From JACMQW01 sp964536965 (GTDB lineage: Bacteria; Bdellovibrionota; UBA1018), in assembly GCA_964536965.1 (NCBI GenBank), contig CAZIAL010000007.1, positions 33,363 through 97,362 on the forward strand: DNA of 64,000 bases, written 5' to 3'. Positions within the stretch are counted from its first letter, which is position 1. Each line of letters starts with the position of its first letter. The notes beneath the pieces were generated by a model. That model saw nothing but the letters and a program-made list of their open reading frames with translations, had not been told where the DNA came from and did no database searches. A program made the translations under genes and the position numbers. Positions 35,794 through 44,560 of this stretch are shown in pieces.

Positions 35794-36326
35794 AAAAACT
35801 CGATGGCCAAGGCTTTACGCTCCTCGAAGTCATGATCGCGATGGCGATCATGCTCGTGGCATTCTCGTCGATTCTCGCGATCCAGTCATCGAGTCTGAGT
35901 TCCGCGCTCCGCTCGCGGCAGATCCACGAGGTCGGGATGCTCGCTCGCGGCGCCATGGCCCAGACCGAGGTCGAAATCGCCGGAAAGAAATTCAACGAAA
36001 TCAGCGAGGAAGCCTCCGGGCAGTTCGAAGATCCGTACCAGGATTACAGCTGGACGCGAAAGATCAAGGAAATCACGATGCCGAACCTGGCGGGCATTGC
36101 GCAGGCCGCGTCGCAGGACGAAGCGGGCGGGCAGAGCAACAGCGAGGAAGAAGCGCAGAAATCCGCGATGATGGAACAGATGACCAAGGTCGTGACGAAT
36201 TTCCTGTCGAAGGCGGTTCGTGAAGTGACGATCACGGTAACCTGGAAGCGCGGACCGGGACTCCAGAAATACGAAGTCGCCATGTACTGGGTGGATCTGA
36301 ACAGTGAATTTGAACTCAATCCTTAA
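35790..36326 (+). CDS. gspI: Minor pseudopilin GspI
   Basis: 178 aa. Prepilin site QG/FTLLE at residues 8-13, then the hydrophobic helix (LLEVMIAMAIMLVAFSSILA). The region RQIHEVGMLARGAMAQTEVEI is the GspI-typical helix after the membrane segment, and TITVTWKRG starts the C-terminal strands. A Gln/Ser/Glu-rich insertion (about 105-130) lengthens it beyond most GspI proteins. It overlaps both neighbours, indicating translational coupling. Confidence 0.9.
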   Translation: MKKLDGQGFTLLEVMIAMAIMLVAFSSILAIQSSSLSSALRSRQIHEVGMLARGAMAQTEVEIAGKKFNEISEEASGQFEDPYQDYSWTRKIKEITMPNLAGIAQAASQDEAGGQSNSEEEAQKSAMMEQMTKVVTNFLSKAVREVTITVTWKRGPGLQKYEVAMYWVDLNSEFELNP

Positions 36327-37236
36327 GCACCGCGCGGTTTCCCGACGCGCATCTCGCGTGATTTCCCGCTCGACCGACGGCTTCACGCTGATCGAAGTCA
36401 TGATCGCGATCGTCCTCCTCGTGATGATTTCGATGGCGATCTATCAGGCGACGACCCAAACCTTTAAGTACCGAGCGAAGATCATCACCGAAGGCGACTT
36501 CTACAGCGGCGTTCGACTCGCGATGGGGCTCATGGACCGGGACATCGCGGCCCTCTTCTCGCCGGTGACCTTGAATCCGAACCAGACGAAGACCGGCAGC
36601 GACGCCGCCGCGGAGAGCGCCGTGGATCAGCAGCCGGCCGCGCGCCTGCCGAGGACGCGGCCGGCGGCCGACGATCCCGACGCCGCCCTGAAGGCCCAAC
36701 AGCTGGAGGATCTCCAGCGATCCGAACTCGGCCAGGTGACCGACTTCTGGCTCGGGGCCACGGATCTGACGGCCATCCGTCCGTCCCGTTTCGTCGGAAC
36801 CGCGGATCGGCTCCAGTTCATCGCCTCTTCCCACCAGCGCGTGTACAAGGATTTCCGCGAATCGGAGTACGCGAAGATCATTTACGAGATTCGCGAAGAT
36901 CCGAATCCGGACAAGTTCGAAAGCACGAAGATCCTCGTGAAAGTCGAGAATCCGAACGCATTCGACGAGGTGGAGAAAAAGGATAAAGGAGCGAAAATCT
37001 ATCCCCTCCTCCCGGGAATCAAGTCGTTCCGGCTCCGTTACTATCGTCGCGAACGCGAGGCCCAGACGGGAACCTGGGAGACGGTTTGGGATACGAGTAA
37101 AAACCAGACCCAGGGAATCTACCCGGATTTGATCGAACTCACGATCGAGGTCGCTTCCTATAATCGCCTCAGTTTCAAGGGCACCTATTTTTTCAAACCG
37201 GAGACCCCGTTCCATGGGCTTGATTCGACGCTTTAA
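36304..37236 (+). CDS. gspJ: Minor pseudopilin GspJ
   Basis: 310 aa. Prepilin site DG/FTLIE (G26, F27) after a basic leader, then IEVMIAIVLLVMISMAIYQA. The large C-terminal domain is beta-rich (LQFIASSHQRVYKDFRES; AKIIYEIRED; GIKSFRLRYYRRE). A low-complexity Ala/Pro/Asp stretch (about 95-140) is inserted. The start is GTG within the gspI end; GGTGGA lies about 8 nt upstream. An in-frame TTG two codons later is an alternative. With GspI and GspK it should form the pseudopilus tip. Confidence 0.9.
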   Translation: MNLNSILKHRAVSRRASRVISRSTDGFTLIEVMIAIVLLVMISMAIYQATTQTFKYRAKIITEGDFYSGVRLAMGLMDRDIAALFSPVTLNPNQTKTGSDAAAESAVDQQPAARLPRTRPAADDPDAALKAQQLEDLQRSELGQVTDFWLGATDLTAIRPSRFVGTADRLQFIASSHQRVYKDFRESEYAKIIYEIREDPNPDKFESTKILVKVENPNAFDEVEKKDKGAKIYPLLPGIKSFRLRYYRREREAQTGTWETVWDTSKNQTQGIYPDLIELTIEVASYNRLSFKGTYFFKPETPFHGLDSTL

Positions 37237-38575
37237 AAAAGCATGCGAGCTTCCGGCAAAATCCGACGAGAGCGGAATCGCGCTCTTCATGGTCATCGCG
37301 TCCATGACCGTACTCTCGGTGATCGTCACTGAATTCACCTATGTAGCGCAGGTGAATTCGCGCGCGACCGCCGATTCCTCCGACCAGCTGAAGGCGCACT
37401 ACTTGGCGAAGACCGGATTCAAACTCTCTCTCCTGCGGCTTCGCGCCTATCGCGAACTGAAATCGTTCGGCGGCGAGGGCTCGAATCTTCCCAAGGTCCC
37501 GAAGAACATCCTGGATCAGGTCTGGAGCTTTCCCTTCTTCTATCCGATTCCCGCGGGCGCGCCCGGACTGACCGTCGTCATGAAGGACGAAATCGACAAG
37601 TTCCAGAATGAGTCGAGTCTGCCGGGAAAATTCACGGCGACGATCGAATCCGAATCGAACAAGATCGGCATCAACTCGCTGGTCGCTTCCATGGCGCCCG
37701 CCCCCGCGCCGAGCCCGACCCGGAAGCCCGGCCAAAAGACCCCTCCCTCGGGGTCGACCAACGAAGGCGGCGGAAAGAAAAACCAGAAGGCGGTGAAGTA
37801 CGACGTCGAAGAAGCGCGGAAAGGCTTCAAGGAACTTCTGACCCGGATCTTCGAGGAGAAGTTCAAGAAGGATCCCGACTTCGCCGACCAGTATCGCGAT
37901 CTCGAGATCGAGGAGCTCTACGACAACATCCTGGGCTGGATCGATTTCACCCACCAGCCCAAGAACGCCAGCGGCCGGCAAACGATCCCCTACAAACGCG
38001 CCCCCCTCTACAGCCTGACCGAACTCCATATGATCCACCCCGTGGACGACGGCATCTACGACCTTTTGGCGCCGAACTTCACAACCCTGATCACCCCGGG
38101 CATCAACGTGAACAAGATCCAGGAACCGATGCTCCGGGCGATCCTGACCGGAATTACGGACGACGAGGTCATCGAATTCTTCAAATTTCGCGATTCCGTC
38201 GAGGAGGACAACTCCTTCAAGAGCGGCGAAGAATTCTATAAGTACGTCGAGCAAAACGTCGCGGCATTTAAGAGCTCCACGACTCTGGACGAGCTGAAAA
38301 CCCGCCTGCTCAAGCAAGGGATACAGCTCCTCGTCGATGAACGGATCTTCAAGATTACCGTCGTCGCCGAAGTGAACAAAGCGACCCGAATCTTGGAAGC
38401 GTGGGTCACGCTCGACGACCCGGAGACCGCCAAGAAAAAGACTCCGGGCGAGGGTGGCCCGCCCGCCCGACCGACCGCAGCCGGAGGTTTCGACGCTTCG
38501 GATGTCGGCTCCACTCCGGGTGCCACGAAGCCGAATGCGGCTGGCCTTCGCCTGCTCTATATGAAAGAATCTTAG
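37214..38575 (+). CDS. gspK: Type II secretion system minor pseudopilin GspK
   Basis: 453 aa. A short basic leader ends at SG/IALFM (G21), and the mature N terminus lacks the Glu+5 of other pseudopilins, as usual for GspK. The first helix is ALFMVIASMTVLSVIVTEF. The large globular part contains GspK signatures: NKIGINSLV, LYDNILGWIDF, YSLTELHMIHPVDDGIYDLLAPN, and INVNKIQEPMLRAIL. A Pro/Gly/Lys-rich insertion (about 160-195) and a similar tail (about 405-440) are unusual. It overlaps gspJ by 23 bp. Confidence 0.93.
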   Translation: MGLIRRFKKACELPAKSDESGIALFMVIASMTVLSVIVTEFTYVAQVNSRATADSSDQLKAHYLAKTGFKLSLLRLRAYRELKSFGGEGSNLPKVPKNILDQVWSFPFFYPIPAGAPGLTVVMKDEIDKFQNESSLPGKFTATIESESNKIGINSLVASMAPAPAPSPTRKPGQKTPPSGSTNEGGGKKNQKAVKYDVEEARKGFKELLTRIFEEKFKKDPDFADQYRDLEIEELYDNILGWIDFTHQPKNASGRQTIPYKRAPLYSLTELHMIHPVDDGIYDLLAPNFTTLITPGINVNKIQEPMLRAILTGITDDEVIEFFKFRDSVEEDNSFKSGEEFYKYVEQNVAAFKSSTTLDELKTRLLKQGIQLLVDERIFKITVVAEVNKATRILEAWVTLDDPETAKKKTPGEGGPPARPTAAGGFDASDVGSTPGATKPNAAGLRLLYMKES

Positions 38576-38582
38576 GAGAAAC

Positions 38583-40262
38583 ATGCGCATCCTCGGACTG
38601 GACATCGGAAGTACCAGCATCAAGGCGGTCGAGGTCGATACGGCCTTCGGGCGGTTTGAAATCCACGAGTACCATGAAGTCCGGGTCAACCCGGGCGAGT
38701 CGGCGATCGCGGTCGCCGGGGGTCTCGTTCGCTCCCTGCCACGATCCCCGGACCGCGTGATCGTTCCGCTGCGCGCGAACCGCGTGACCCTGCGCAACCT
38801 TCGCCTTCCCACCCGCGACAAGAAAGCGATCCAGTCCAGCGTCGCTTTCGAGCTTGAAGACGACCTTCCCTTCGAAGAGGACCAAGCCGCATCCGACTTC
38901 GTGATTTTCGGCAGCGTCGGAAACGAATCCCAGGTGCATGTGGCGGCCGCTCTGAAAGTCACGATCGAAGACTACCTCGGACTCGCCGTTCCGGCCGGCA
39001 TCGATCCGGATACGCTGACGACCGAATCCGCTTCCTACCGGGCGCTCATCCGGAAGATGAACCTGCCGGAGACGATCCAGGAACGTCCAGTTCTCGTCGT
39101 GAACATCGGCCATGAGCGGACGACCCTCTACGCCCAGCACCAAGGCATTCCGATTCTTTGCCGCGAGATCGCCTGGGGCGGGCGCGACGTGAACGTCCTA
39201 CTTTCGAATCGCTATCAGCTTTCCGTCGATGCGTCGGAAAAGACGAAAATCGATAATGGCTTCGTCCTGCCTACCTCGCAACTCTCGGGAGTCTCCGAAC
39301 AGCAAAAGGACTTTTCGGAGACGGTCTACGAAGCGCTCCAAGGGCTGATCCGCGACATTCGTCAGGCGGATCTCTCGTGCAAAAACTTATCGGGCCATCG
39401 CGCGGGATTCGTCTATGTGACGGGCGGGACCTCGCTGCTTCCCGGCCTACCCGCGGTTCTCGCGGAAGAAACCAAGATTCCTTGCCAACCTCTCCGCGCG
39501 CTTTCGACCGTGAAAAGCGGAGTGACCTATAGCGAAGAAACCGACGCGAAGTTCGCGCTGGCAACGGGCGCCGCACTTTCTTACGTCGCGAGCGAACGCC
39601 CCTTCCTGATCAACTTCCGGAAGGGAGAGTTCGCCAAGAACGGTCGCGCGGCCGAGATCGACCTCACCCTTTTCGCGAAGCCGCTGAAGACCCTCGCGAT
39701 TTCGGCGGCGATTCTGCTCGTCATCCTCGGGGTGGAATCGACCCTCTACGATCAGCGGATGAAAGAGACGAACGCCCAGCTCGAGAGGACCGTGAAAAAC
39801 TTCTTCGGAAACATGTCGCCTTCGGCGGTCCGAACCTATCTTTCCAATACGACGAGCTTGAAAAAGAATATCGACGCGACCCTGACGAAGGAGCGGAATC
39901 TCGTGGCGCTGCTCGCGCCGAATCCGAACTCCCCGTACGAACTCTTACGCGAACTTTCGGGCTCGATTCCGAAGGAACCCCCCGTGGATCTCATGCGGTA
40001 CCACGTCGGTTCGAGCGCGAAAACCGAACCCTTCAGCAGTCCGGGTGTGATGAATCCTCCGGTCGAGCTCGAATTCTGGGTAAAGTCTCCCGCCGATGCC
40101 GAGCGCCTGGGCAGGTCCCTCGAGAGCAAAATCAAGAACGCGGAGATCGGGGGCGTCGAAGAAGTCGCCGCCACGACCAAGGGTGCGGCCAAACGCTTCA
40201 AATTCGTCGTGCGGGGCAATGTCGGCGACGCCCCGGCGGCGGCGCCGAAATCAGGAAAGTAG
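38583..40262 (+). CDS. gspL: GspL-like protein with PilM-type actin fold
   Basis: 559 aa. Residues 1-340 form an actin/PilM-like fold (LGLDIGSTSIKAVEV; VLVVNIGHERTTLYA; VYVTGGTSLLPGLPAVLAEE). A transmembrane helix at about 375-395 (LKTLAISAAILLVILGVEST) leads to a periplasmic PilN/ferredoxin-like domain. This layout fuses what type IV pilus systems encode as pilM and pilN and equals GspL of the type II assembly platform, which recruits GspE. AGGAGAAAC precedes the ATG. Confidence 0.9.
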   Translation: MRILGLDIGSTSIKAVEVDTAFGRFEIHEYHEVRVNPGESAIAVAGGLVRSLPRSPDRVIVPLRANRVTLRNLRLPTRDKKAIQSSVAFELEDDLPFEEDQAASDFVIFGSVGNESQVHVAAALKVTIEDYLGLAVPAGIDPDTLTTESASYRALIRKMNLPETIQERPVLVVNIGHERTTLYAQHQGIPILCREIAWGGRDVNVLLSNRYQLSVDASEKTKIDNGFVLPTSQLSGVSEQQKDFSETVYEALQGLIRDIRQADLSCKNLSGHRAGFVYVTGGTSLLPGLPAVLAEETKIPCQPLRALSTVKSGVTYSEETDAKFALATGAALSYVASERPFLINFRKGEFAKNGRAAEIDLTLFAKPLKTLAISAAILLVILGVESTLYDQRMKETNAQLERTVKNFFGNMSPSAVRTYLSNTTSLKKNIDATLTKERNLVALLAPNPNSPYELLRELSGSIPKEPPVDLMRYHVGSSAKTEPFSSPGVMNPPVELEFWVKSPADAERLGRSLESKIKNAEIGGVEEVAATTKGAAKRFKFVVRGNVGDAPAAAPKSGK

Positions 40263-40268
40263 GACGAG

Positions 40269-40934
40269 ATGGAAAATGAATCCAAAATCGGCCGCGCCTG
40301 GCAGAGTTTCACGGACAAACTGCAGGACCAGGTCTGGTTCCAGCAAATCAGAGCCAAGTGGGACGAGCTCGACGGAAAGACGAAAACGATTCTGAAATAC
40401 GCCGGTCTCTTCGGCTCCGGCGCCCTCCTGGTGGGCGCGGTCGCGATGGCCATGATTTCGGTGAGCGATCAGAAAAAAGAGATCGACGACAAACTCGCGC
40501 TGATCCAAAAGATCCAGGGAGCGCAGGAGGAACTTCGCCGCCTGAAGGACGTCACTTCCCGCTTCGGCGGAGGTGGCGGTCAGCCGTGGCCGGCGTTTCT
40601 CCAGGAACGAGCGCAAGCCGCGGGGATCGACCCCGCGATCGTTACGGTCATCGGCGAAACTGCGATCGCCGCCCCCGGCAGCGGCAAGGCGATGGATGGT
40701 AAGGGCAAACCCATCACGGCTCCTCCCGTAACGGGTCCGACGGAAACGGTCGTGGAAGCCGCCCTGAAAAAAATCAACGTCCGCCAGCTGACGAAATATG
40801 TGCACGAGATCGAGAACGGAAATCGTACGGTCAAGGTTCGTCGGCTGCAGGTCGACACCCATCCGGACGAAAGCGGGTACCTCGACGCGACTCTCGTCCT
40901 TTCCGCCTTCAGCATGGATTCCGGGGAAGAATAG
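40269..40934 (+). CDS. gspM: Type II secretion system protein GspM
   Basis: 221 aa. A cytoplasmic N terminus of about 45 residues with WDELDGKTKTILKYAG, one transmembrane helix (GLFGSGALLVGAVAMAMISV), a coiled-coil segment (DQKKEIDDKLALIQKIQGAQEEL is the core) and a C-terminal ferredoxin-like domain (INVRQLTKYVHEIEN, VRRLQVDTHPDE). Position between gspL and gspN and this layout support GspM, although primary sequence in the family is poorly conserved. Confidence 0.85.
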   Translation: MENESKIGRAWQSFTDKLQDQVWFQQIRAKWDELDGKTKTILKYAGLFGSGALLVGAVAMAMISVSDQKKEIDDKLALIQKIQGAQEELRRLKDVTSRFGGGGGQPWPAFLQERAQAAGIDPAIVTVIGETAIAAPGSGKAMDGKGKPITAPPVTGPTETVVEAALKKINVRQLTKYVHEIENGNRTVKVRRLQVDTHPDESGYLDATLVLSAFSMDSGEE

Positions 40935-40967
40935 CGGCCGTCTGGTCCGGTCACCGAGGAGAAAGTC

Positions 40968-41915
40968 ATGGTCAACGCCGAATCGAATCTATCGGGCCAC
41001 GCCGTCGAGGAATCTTCCGGCGGATTTCTCCGCTGGCTCGGTTACGGATTTCTTTTTCTCATCTGCCTGATCCTTTTCACCCTCGTGAAACTTCCGCAGC
41101 CGAAGATCCACGCGTGGGTGCTCGGAACCATCAACCAGCAGACCGCGCCGATGGGAATCCAGGTCAGCGCCGACGAAGGACGCATCGCGCTCGGCCTCGG
41201 GCTGCAGTACGAGATGACCGGAGTCCGGCTGACGAAAGTCGCGACCCAGAAGAGCCTGATCTTCTCGCGGCTCGAAGTTTCGCCGAATCTGATCGGACCC
41301 CTTCTCCAGAAGAAGTTAGGAGGCAGCTTCAAGCTGGAAGAAGGGGCGGGCCATATCAGCGGAAACATCATGGCGGGCCAGGAAGACTTCGACGCGAAAA
41401 TCCAGATCGAAGGCGTGAATCTCGGACGGATGGGCATCCTTCCCTTCGCGGCGGGTCTCGAGGGGACCTCCGATATTCGCGGGACGATCGAGCTCGCGGG
41501 CGCACCGAATCAGCTCACGGCGATGAACGGCCAAGTAAAGTTGAACCTGAGCAAACTCGTCATCGATTCCCAGAAGCTGATGGGATTTGATATTCCACGC
41601 ACCGCCGTAGGCGAAGCGGTGATGGATATCGCGATCGGAAGCGGCAAGGCGGCGATCACGACCTTTCGCGTCGGAAAGGCGGGCGGCACGGACGACCTCT
41701 TCGCCGACCTCACAGGAGAGATCCGGCTGAACCGCATCATCGAGCAATCTGATGCGAATCTCCGCTTGAAATTCGGGTTCTCGGATCGTTACAAGCAGGA
41801 AAAGACGATCGCACTCGTCGATTCGCTGATCTCGGCCTTTAAACGCCAAGACGGCGCGTTCGGAATGCGTCTTTCCGGTCCCCTCTACGCGATCGTCCCT
41901 AGCCCAGACCCATAA
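40968..41915 (+). CDS. gspN: Type II secretion system protein GspN
   Basis: 315 aa. One N-terminal transmembrane helix (LGYGFLFLICLILFTLV) followed by a periplasmic AsmA/GspN-like beta structure (VSADEGRIALGLGLQYEMTGV; LEVSPNLIGPLLQKKLGG; TSDIRGTIELAGAPNQL). GspN is found in only some type II systems and is common in former Deltaproteobacteria. GAGGAGAAAG lies just upstream. It completes the C-to-N gene set; the prepilin peptidase GspO is not in the window. Confidence 0.88.
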   Translation: MVNAESNLSGHAVEESSGGFLRWLGYGFLFLICLILFTLVKLPQPKIHAWVLGTINQQTAPMGIQVSADEGRIALGLGLQYEMTGVRLTKVATQKSLIFSRLEVSPNLIGPLLQKKLGGSFKLEEGAGHISGNIMAGQEDFDAKIQIEGVNLGRMGILPFAAGLEGTSDIRGTIELAGAPNQLTAMNGQVKLNLSKLVIDSQKLMGFDIPRTAVGEAVMDIAIGSGKAAITTFRVGKAGGTDDLFADLTGEIRLNRIIEQSDANLRLKFGFSDRYKQEKTIALVDSLISAFKRQDGAFGMRLSGPLYAIVPSPDP

Positions 41916-41918
41916 ACT

Positions 41919-42794
41919 ATGACCCCTCCTTCGCCCGCGCCCCCCTCGCATGACCTCGACTCCGGAATCGAGCAGTTGGCGCGGTCCCTGCTGGCATCGA
42001 CTCCGGAGCCACTGCGGGAATCGATGCTCTATAGCCTGCTCGGGCCGGGCAAACGCATCCGACCTCGCCTCGTCGCCGCCGTCGGCGCAGCGCTCGGACT
42101 GCCCCCCGAAGGGACGGCGCGAATCGGCGCCGCCCTCGAAATGGTCCATGCCTTCACCCTCGTGCACGACGATCTTCCCGCCATGGATAACGATGATCTT
42201 CGACGAGGACGACCGACGAACCATAAAGTCTATGGCGAAGCCACGGCGCTGCTCGCCGGGGACGGACTCGCGCTCCTCGCGGTAGACGCCCTCCTGCCGC
42301 TTCGGAAAGTTCTGCCTGCGGAACGGGTGTTCGCGGTGATCGAGGCCCTCCTCGAAGCGGCGGGCGCTCGCGGAGTCATCGCGGGCCAGGTTGCGGAATC
42401 CCTCCTTTCGCCCGGCGATCCGGTCGAACAACTCTGGGAAGTTTTTCGACTGAAGACGGGAGCGCTTTTTCGCGCGGCCCTGGTCCTTCCATCGGTCGCG
42501 GCGGGATCGACGTTCTCGGAAGAACTCGGAAAGCTCGGGGAAGCGATCGGAATCGCGTTCCAGATCGCGGACGATCTCGAAGATGATTTCGCGAAGTCGC
42601 GGGGCAATTCCCGCCATGTCGCAGGATTTCTGGAATACGAGGAGGCGCGCGGAGAGGGACTACGCATCATCCGCCAGGCCGCCCAGCTTATCCACGATCC
42701 GCGCTTAAAGTCCGCCCTCGAGCCTTTTATCACCGAACTCGAGAAGAAACTGAATCGTGAAACCGCGATTCCATCGCAGGATGGTCGACGATGA
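41919..42794 (+). CDS. ispA: Polyprenyl (geranyl/farnesyl) diphosphate synthase
   Basis: 291-aa trans-prenyltransferase condensing IPP with allylic diphosphates. The first Asp-rich motif is DDLPAMDNDD (near residue 83) with RGRPTNHK just after, and the second is DDLEDD in FQIADDLEDDF. Length and the short-chain motif context suggest an IspA-type enzyme; product chain length cannot be fixed from sequence. It begins 3 bp after gspN with no good ribosome site, so translation probably depends on gspN. It overlaps gshB by 4 bp. Confidence 0.88.
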   Translation: MTPPSPAPPSHDLDSGIEQLARSLLASTPEPLRESMLYSLLGPGKRIRPRLVAAVGAALGLPPEGTARIGAALEMVHAFTLVHDDLPAMDNDDLRRGRPTNHKVYGEATALLAGDGLALLAVDALLPLRKVLPAERVFAVIEALLEAAGARGVIAGQVAESLLSPGDPVEQLWEVFRLKTGALFRAALVLPSVAAGSTFSEELGKLGEAIGIAFQIADDLEDDFAKSRGNSRHVAGFLEYEEARGEGLRIIRQAAQLIHDPRLKSALEPFITELEKKLNRETAIPSQDGRR

Positions 42795-43786
42795 AGACGA
42801 TGAAAAGGACACCGCGGTCGCGCGCGAAACCGCGACTCCTCTTCGTAGTGGACCCCTGGGAAACCCTCGATCATGCGAAAGACACGACCCTTCGTCTCGC
42901 CGAAGAGGCGCTCGCGCACGGCGCTGAATGTTTCCTCGCCTCGAATCGTTCGATCGGCCTAGAGGCCGGAATCGTTCGCGCCGAAATCCAACGTATTTCG
43001 TCGATCTCGCGGCCGCGTATGGGCGGCAATATCCGTCGCGAGGCGGTCCAGTGGAGCGAGCTCTCGAAGTTTGATCACATCTTTTATCGAACCGATCCTC
43101 CGGTCGACCTCGCTTATTTGCTGCCGCTCCAGCTGCTGGCCTCGATCGGCGCGAAACCGGGGAAAAGGGGACCCAAGATCCACTCGCCGCCCGAGACGCT
43201 TTTCTTTCTGAATGAGAAATGGGCGCCCGCGGCGCTAGGCTCGCTATTTCCCCGGAGCCTCGTCAGCACGTCGATCGACCGACTGACCCAGTTCGTGATC
43301 CGCGAGGGCAAGGCCGTGTTAAAGCCTCTCTACTTCGCCCAGAGTCGCGGCGTCGAAGTTCTCGATGCGGAAGCGATGCCGCTTTCGGTGGTTCGCGAAA
43401 AATTACGCTCGGCGACCGAGAAGGAAACCGTTCCGGTAATCGTGCAGCAGTTTCTCCCGGGAATCGCTCGCGGAGAGACGCGACTCTGGTATGTCGACGG
43501 AAAACTTCTCGCCGCCATTCGAAAGATCCCGAAGATCGGCGAATCGGTGATTAACATGGACCGGGGTGGAAGCATCGGAATCGCGAAACTTTCCGCGCGC
43601 GACCGAGGCTCGGCTCGAAAGGTCGGAGCCTATCTTCGGAAGCACGGCATCCTGTTTGCCGCCGTGGATCTCATCGACGGAAAAGTCACCGACTTCAATC
43701 ACACCTCCCCCGGCCTGCTGGTCGCGATGGAAGAGCTCCTCGGAAAGAATCTCGCACGCGAAGCGCTGCGACCGATCCTTAAATAG
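42791..43786 (+). CDS. gshB: Glutathione synthetase-like ATP-grasp ligase
   Basis: 331 aa. The order of motifs follows GshB: FYRTDPPVDLAYLLPL (substrate region), NEKWAPAAL, VLKPLYFAQSRGV (ATP-binding lysine), QQFLPGIARGETRLWYVDGKLL, and DFNHTSPGLL in place of the family's N-x-TSP. This supports gamma-Glu-Cys plus Gly ligation, but sequence divergence around the glycine-rich loop leaves room for another peptide substrate, and no gshA is nearby. The ATG overlaps the ispA stop (ATGA), so it is coupled to the gsp-ispA operon. Confidence 0.75.
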   Translation: MKTMKRTPRSRAKPRLLFVVDPWETLDHAKDTTLRLAEEALAHGAECFLASNRSIGLEAGIVRAEIQRISSISRPRMGGNIRREAVQWSELSKFDHIFYRTDPPVDLAYLLPLQLLASIGAKPGKRGPKIHSPPETLFFLNEKWAPAALGSLFPRSLVSTSIDRLTQFVIREGKAVLKPLYFAQSRGVEVLDAEAMPLSVVREKLRSATEKETVPVIVQQFLPGIARGETRLWYVDGKLLAAIRKIPKIGESVINMDRGGSIGIAKLSARDRGSARKVGAYLRKHGILFAAVDLIDGKVTDFNHTSPGLLVAMEELLGKNLAREALRPILK

Positions 43787-43798
43787 AAAACGCCCGCG

Positions 43799-44482
43799 TC
43801 AGCTCCCCGGCTTGATAAACCCGGCGCGCATCGTCTTCATGTGAAACTCGAGCGTCGACTCGAGATCGAGCGGAATCGGATCCATCGAATCGACGACGAG
43901 TTGGTCCAGAATGAGATGCGCGAGCCCATGCGCCCCGGACCATGCCACGAGGGCCGTCCGGGTTGGCGAGCCTTTTCGGTACAGTCCATGATCGATCAGA
44001 ATCTTGATCTCCGTGACGAGCACCTGGAAAGTCGCCTTTGCCGTCGAATAAAGTTCAGGGAAGTCGACGAACGGGTGGAGTTCGGGATGTCCCATCGCCC
44101 GAAAATGCCCGGGATTTTCGACGGCGAATCGCACGTAAACCTTGCCTTGCTCGGAAATCGGGTCGAGACCCGCCTTTCCTTTCGCGCGCAATGCGGCCTC
44201 CTGGAAAAGAAAAAGGAGCCGCTGATATCCCGCCAGCGCGATCGCCGCGACGATATCGCGCTTCGATCCGAAATGGCGATAGACCGCCGTATGGCTCACG
44301 CCAGCACGCGTCGCCAGTTCACGCAGATTAAAATCGACTTGTTTCCGCTCTTGGATCAGTCGAAGTGCCTCGGTGACAAGCGCGTTCCGCAGATCGCCAT
44401 GGCGATACGCACCCTTCGGCTTTCGACCGATCGTTTTGGACGGAGTCTTTTTCTTGGCGACACGAGACGAAGAAAGAGCCAT
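43799..44482 (-). CDS. TetR-family transcriptional regulator
   Basis: 227 aa. A Lys-rich N terminus precedes the TetR helix-turn-helix (about 28-75; GDLRNALVTEALRLI, LRELATRAGVSHTAVYRHFGSKRD). The ligand domain (TetR_C type, with GHFRAMGHPELHPF) fits regulators close to the AcrR/WHG-domain group. The start at 44482 is the first ATG with family-like sequence; the open frame to 44896 runs through the divergent hydrolase gene and is not used. It probably represses itself and the hydrolase through the two palindromes between them. It converges on gshB. Confidence 0.92.
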   Translation of the reverse strand: MALSSSRVAKKKTPSKTIGRKPKGAYRHGDLRNALVTEALRLIQERKQVDFNLRELATRAGVSHTAVYRHFGSKRDIVAAIALAGYQRLLFLFQEAALRAKGKAGLDPISEQGKVYVRFAVENPGHFRAMGHPELHPFVDFPELYSTAKATFQVLVTEIKILIDHGLYRKGSPTRTALVAWSGAHGLAHLILDQLVVDSMDPIPLDLESTLEFHMKTMRAGFIKPGS

Positions 44483-44523
44483 TCCTGATGATCTTACAGG
44501 GAAATTTGAAAAATTCCATAAAT

Positions 44524-44560
44524 GTTTCCATTGGAAACTTTCTATGTTACCATTGGAAAC
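44524..44560. promoter_or_regulatory. Twin palindromic operators, TetR/hydrolase intergenic region
   Basis: GTTTCCATTGGAAAC (44524-44538) is a perfect 7-bp inverted repeat around one base. GTTACCATTGGAAAC (44546-44560) is the same site with one mismatch. Centres are 22 bp apart, two helical turns. The second site abuts the hydrolase ATG, so binding would block transcription directly. Confidence 0.85.
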
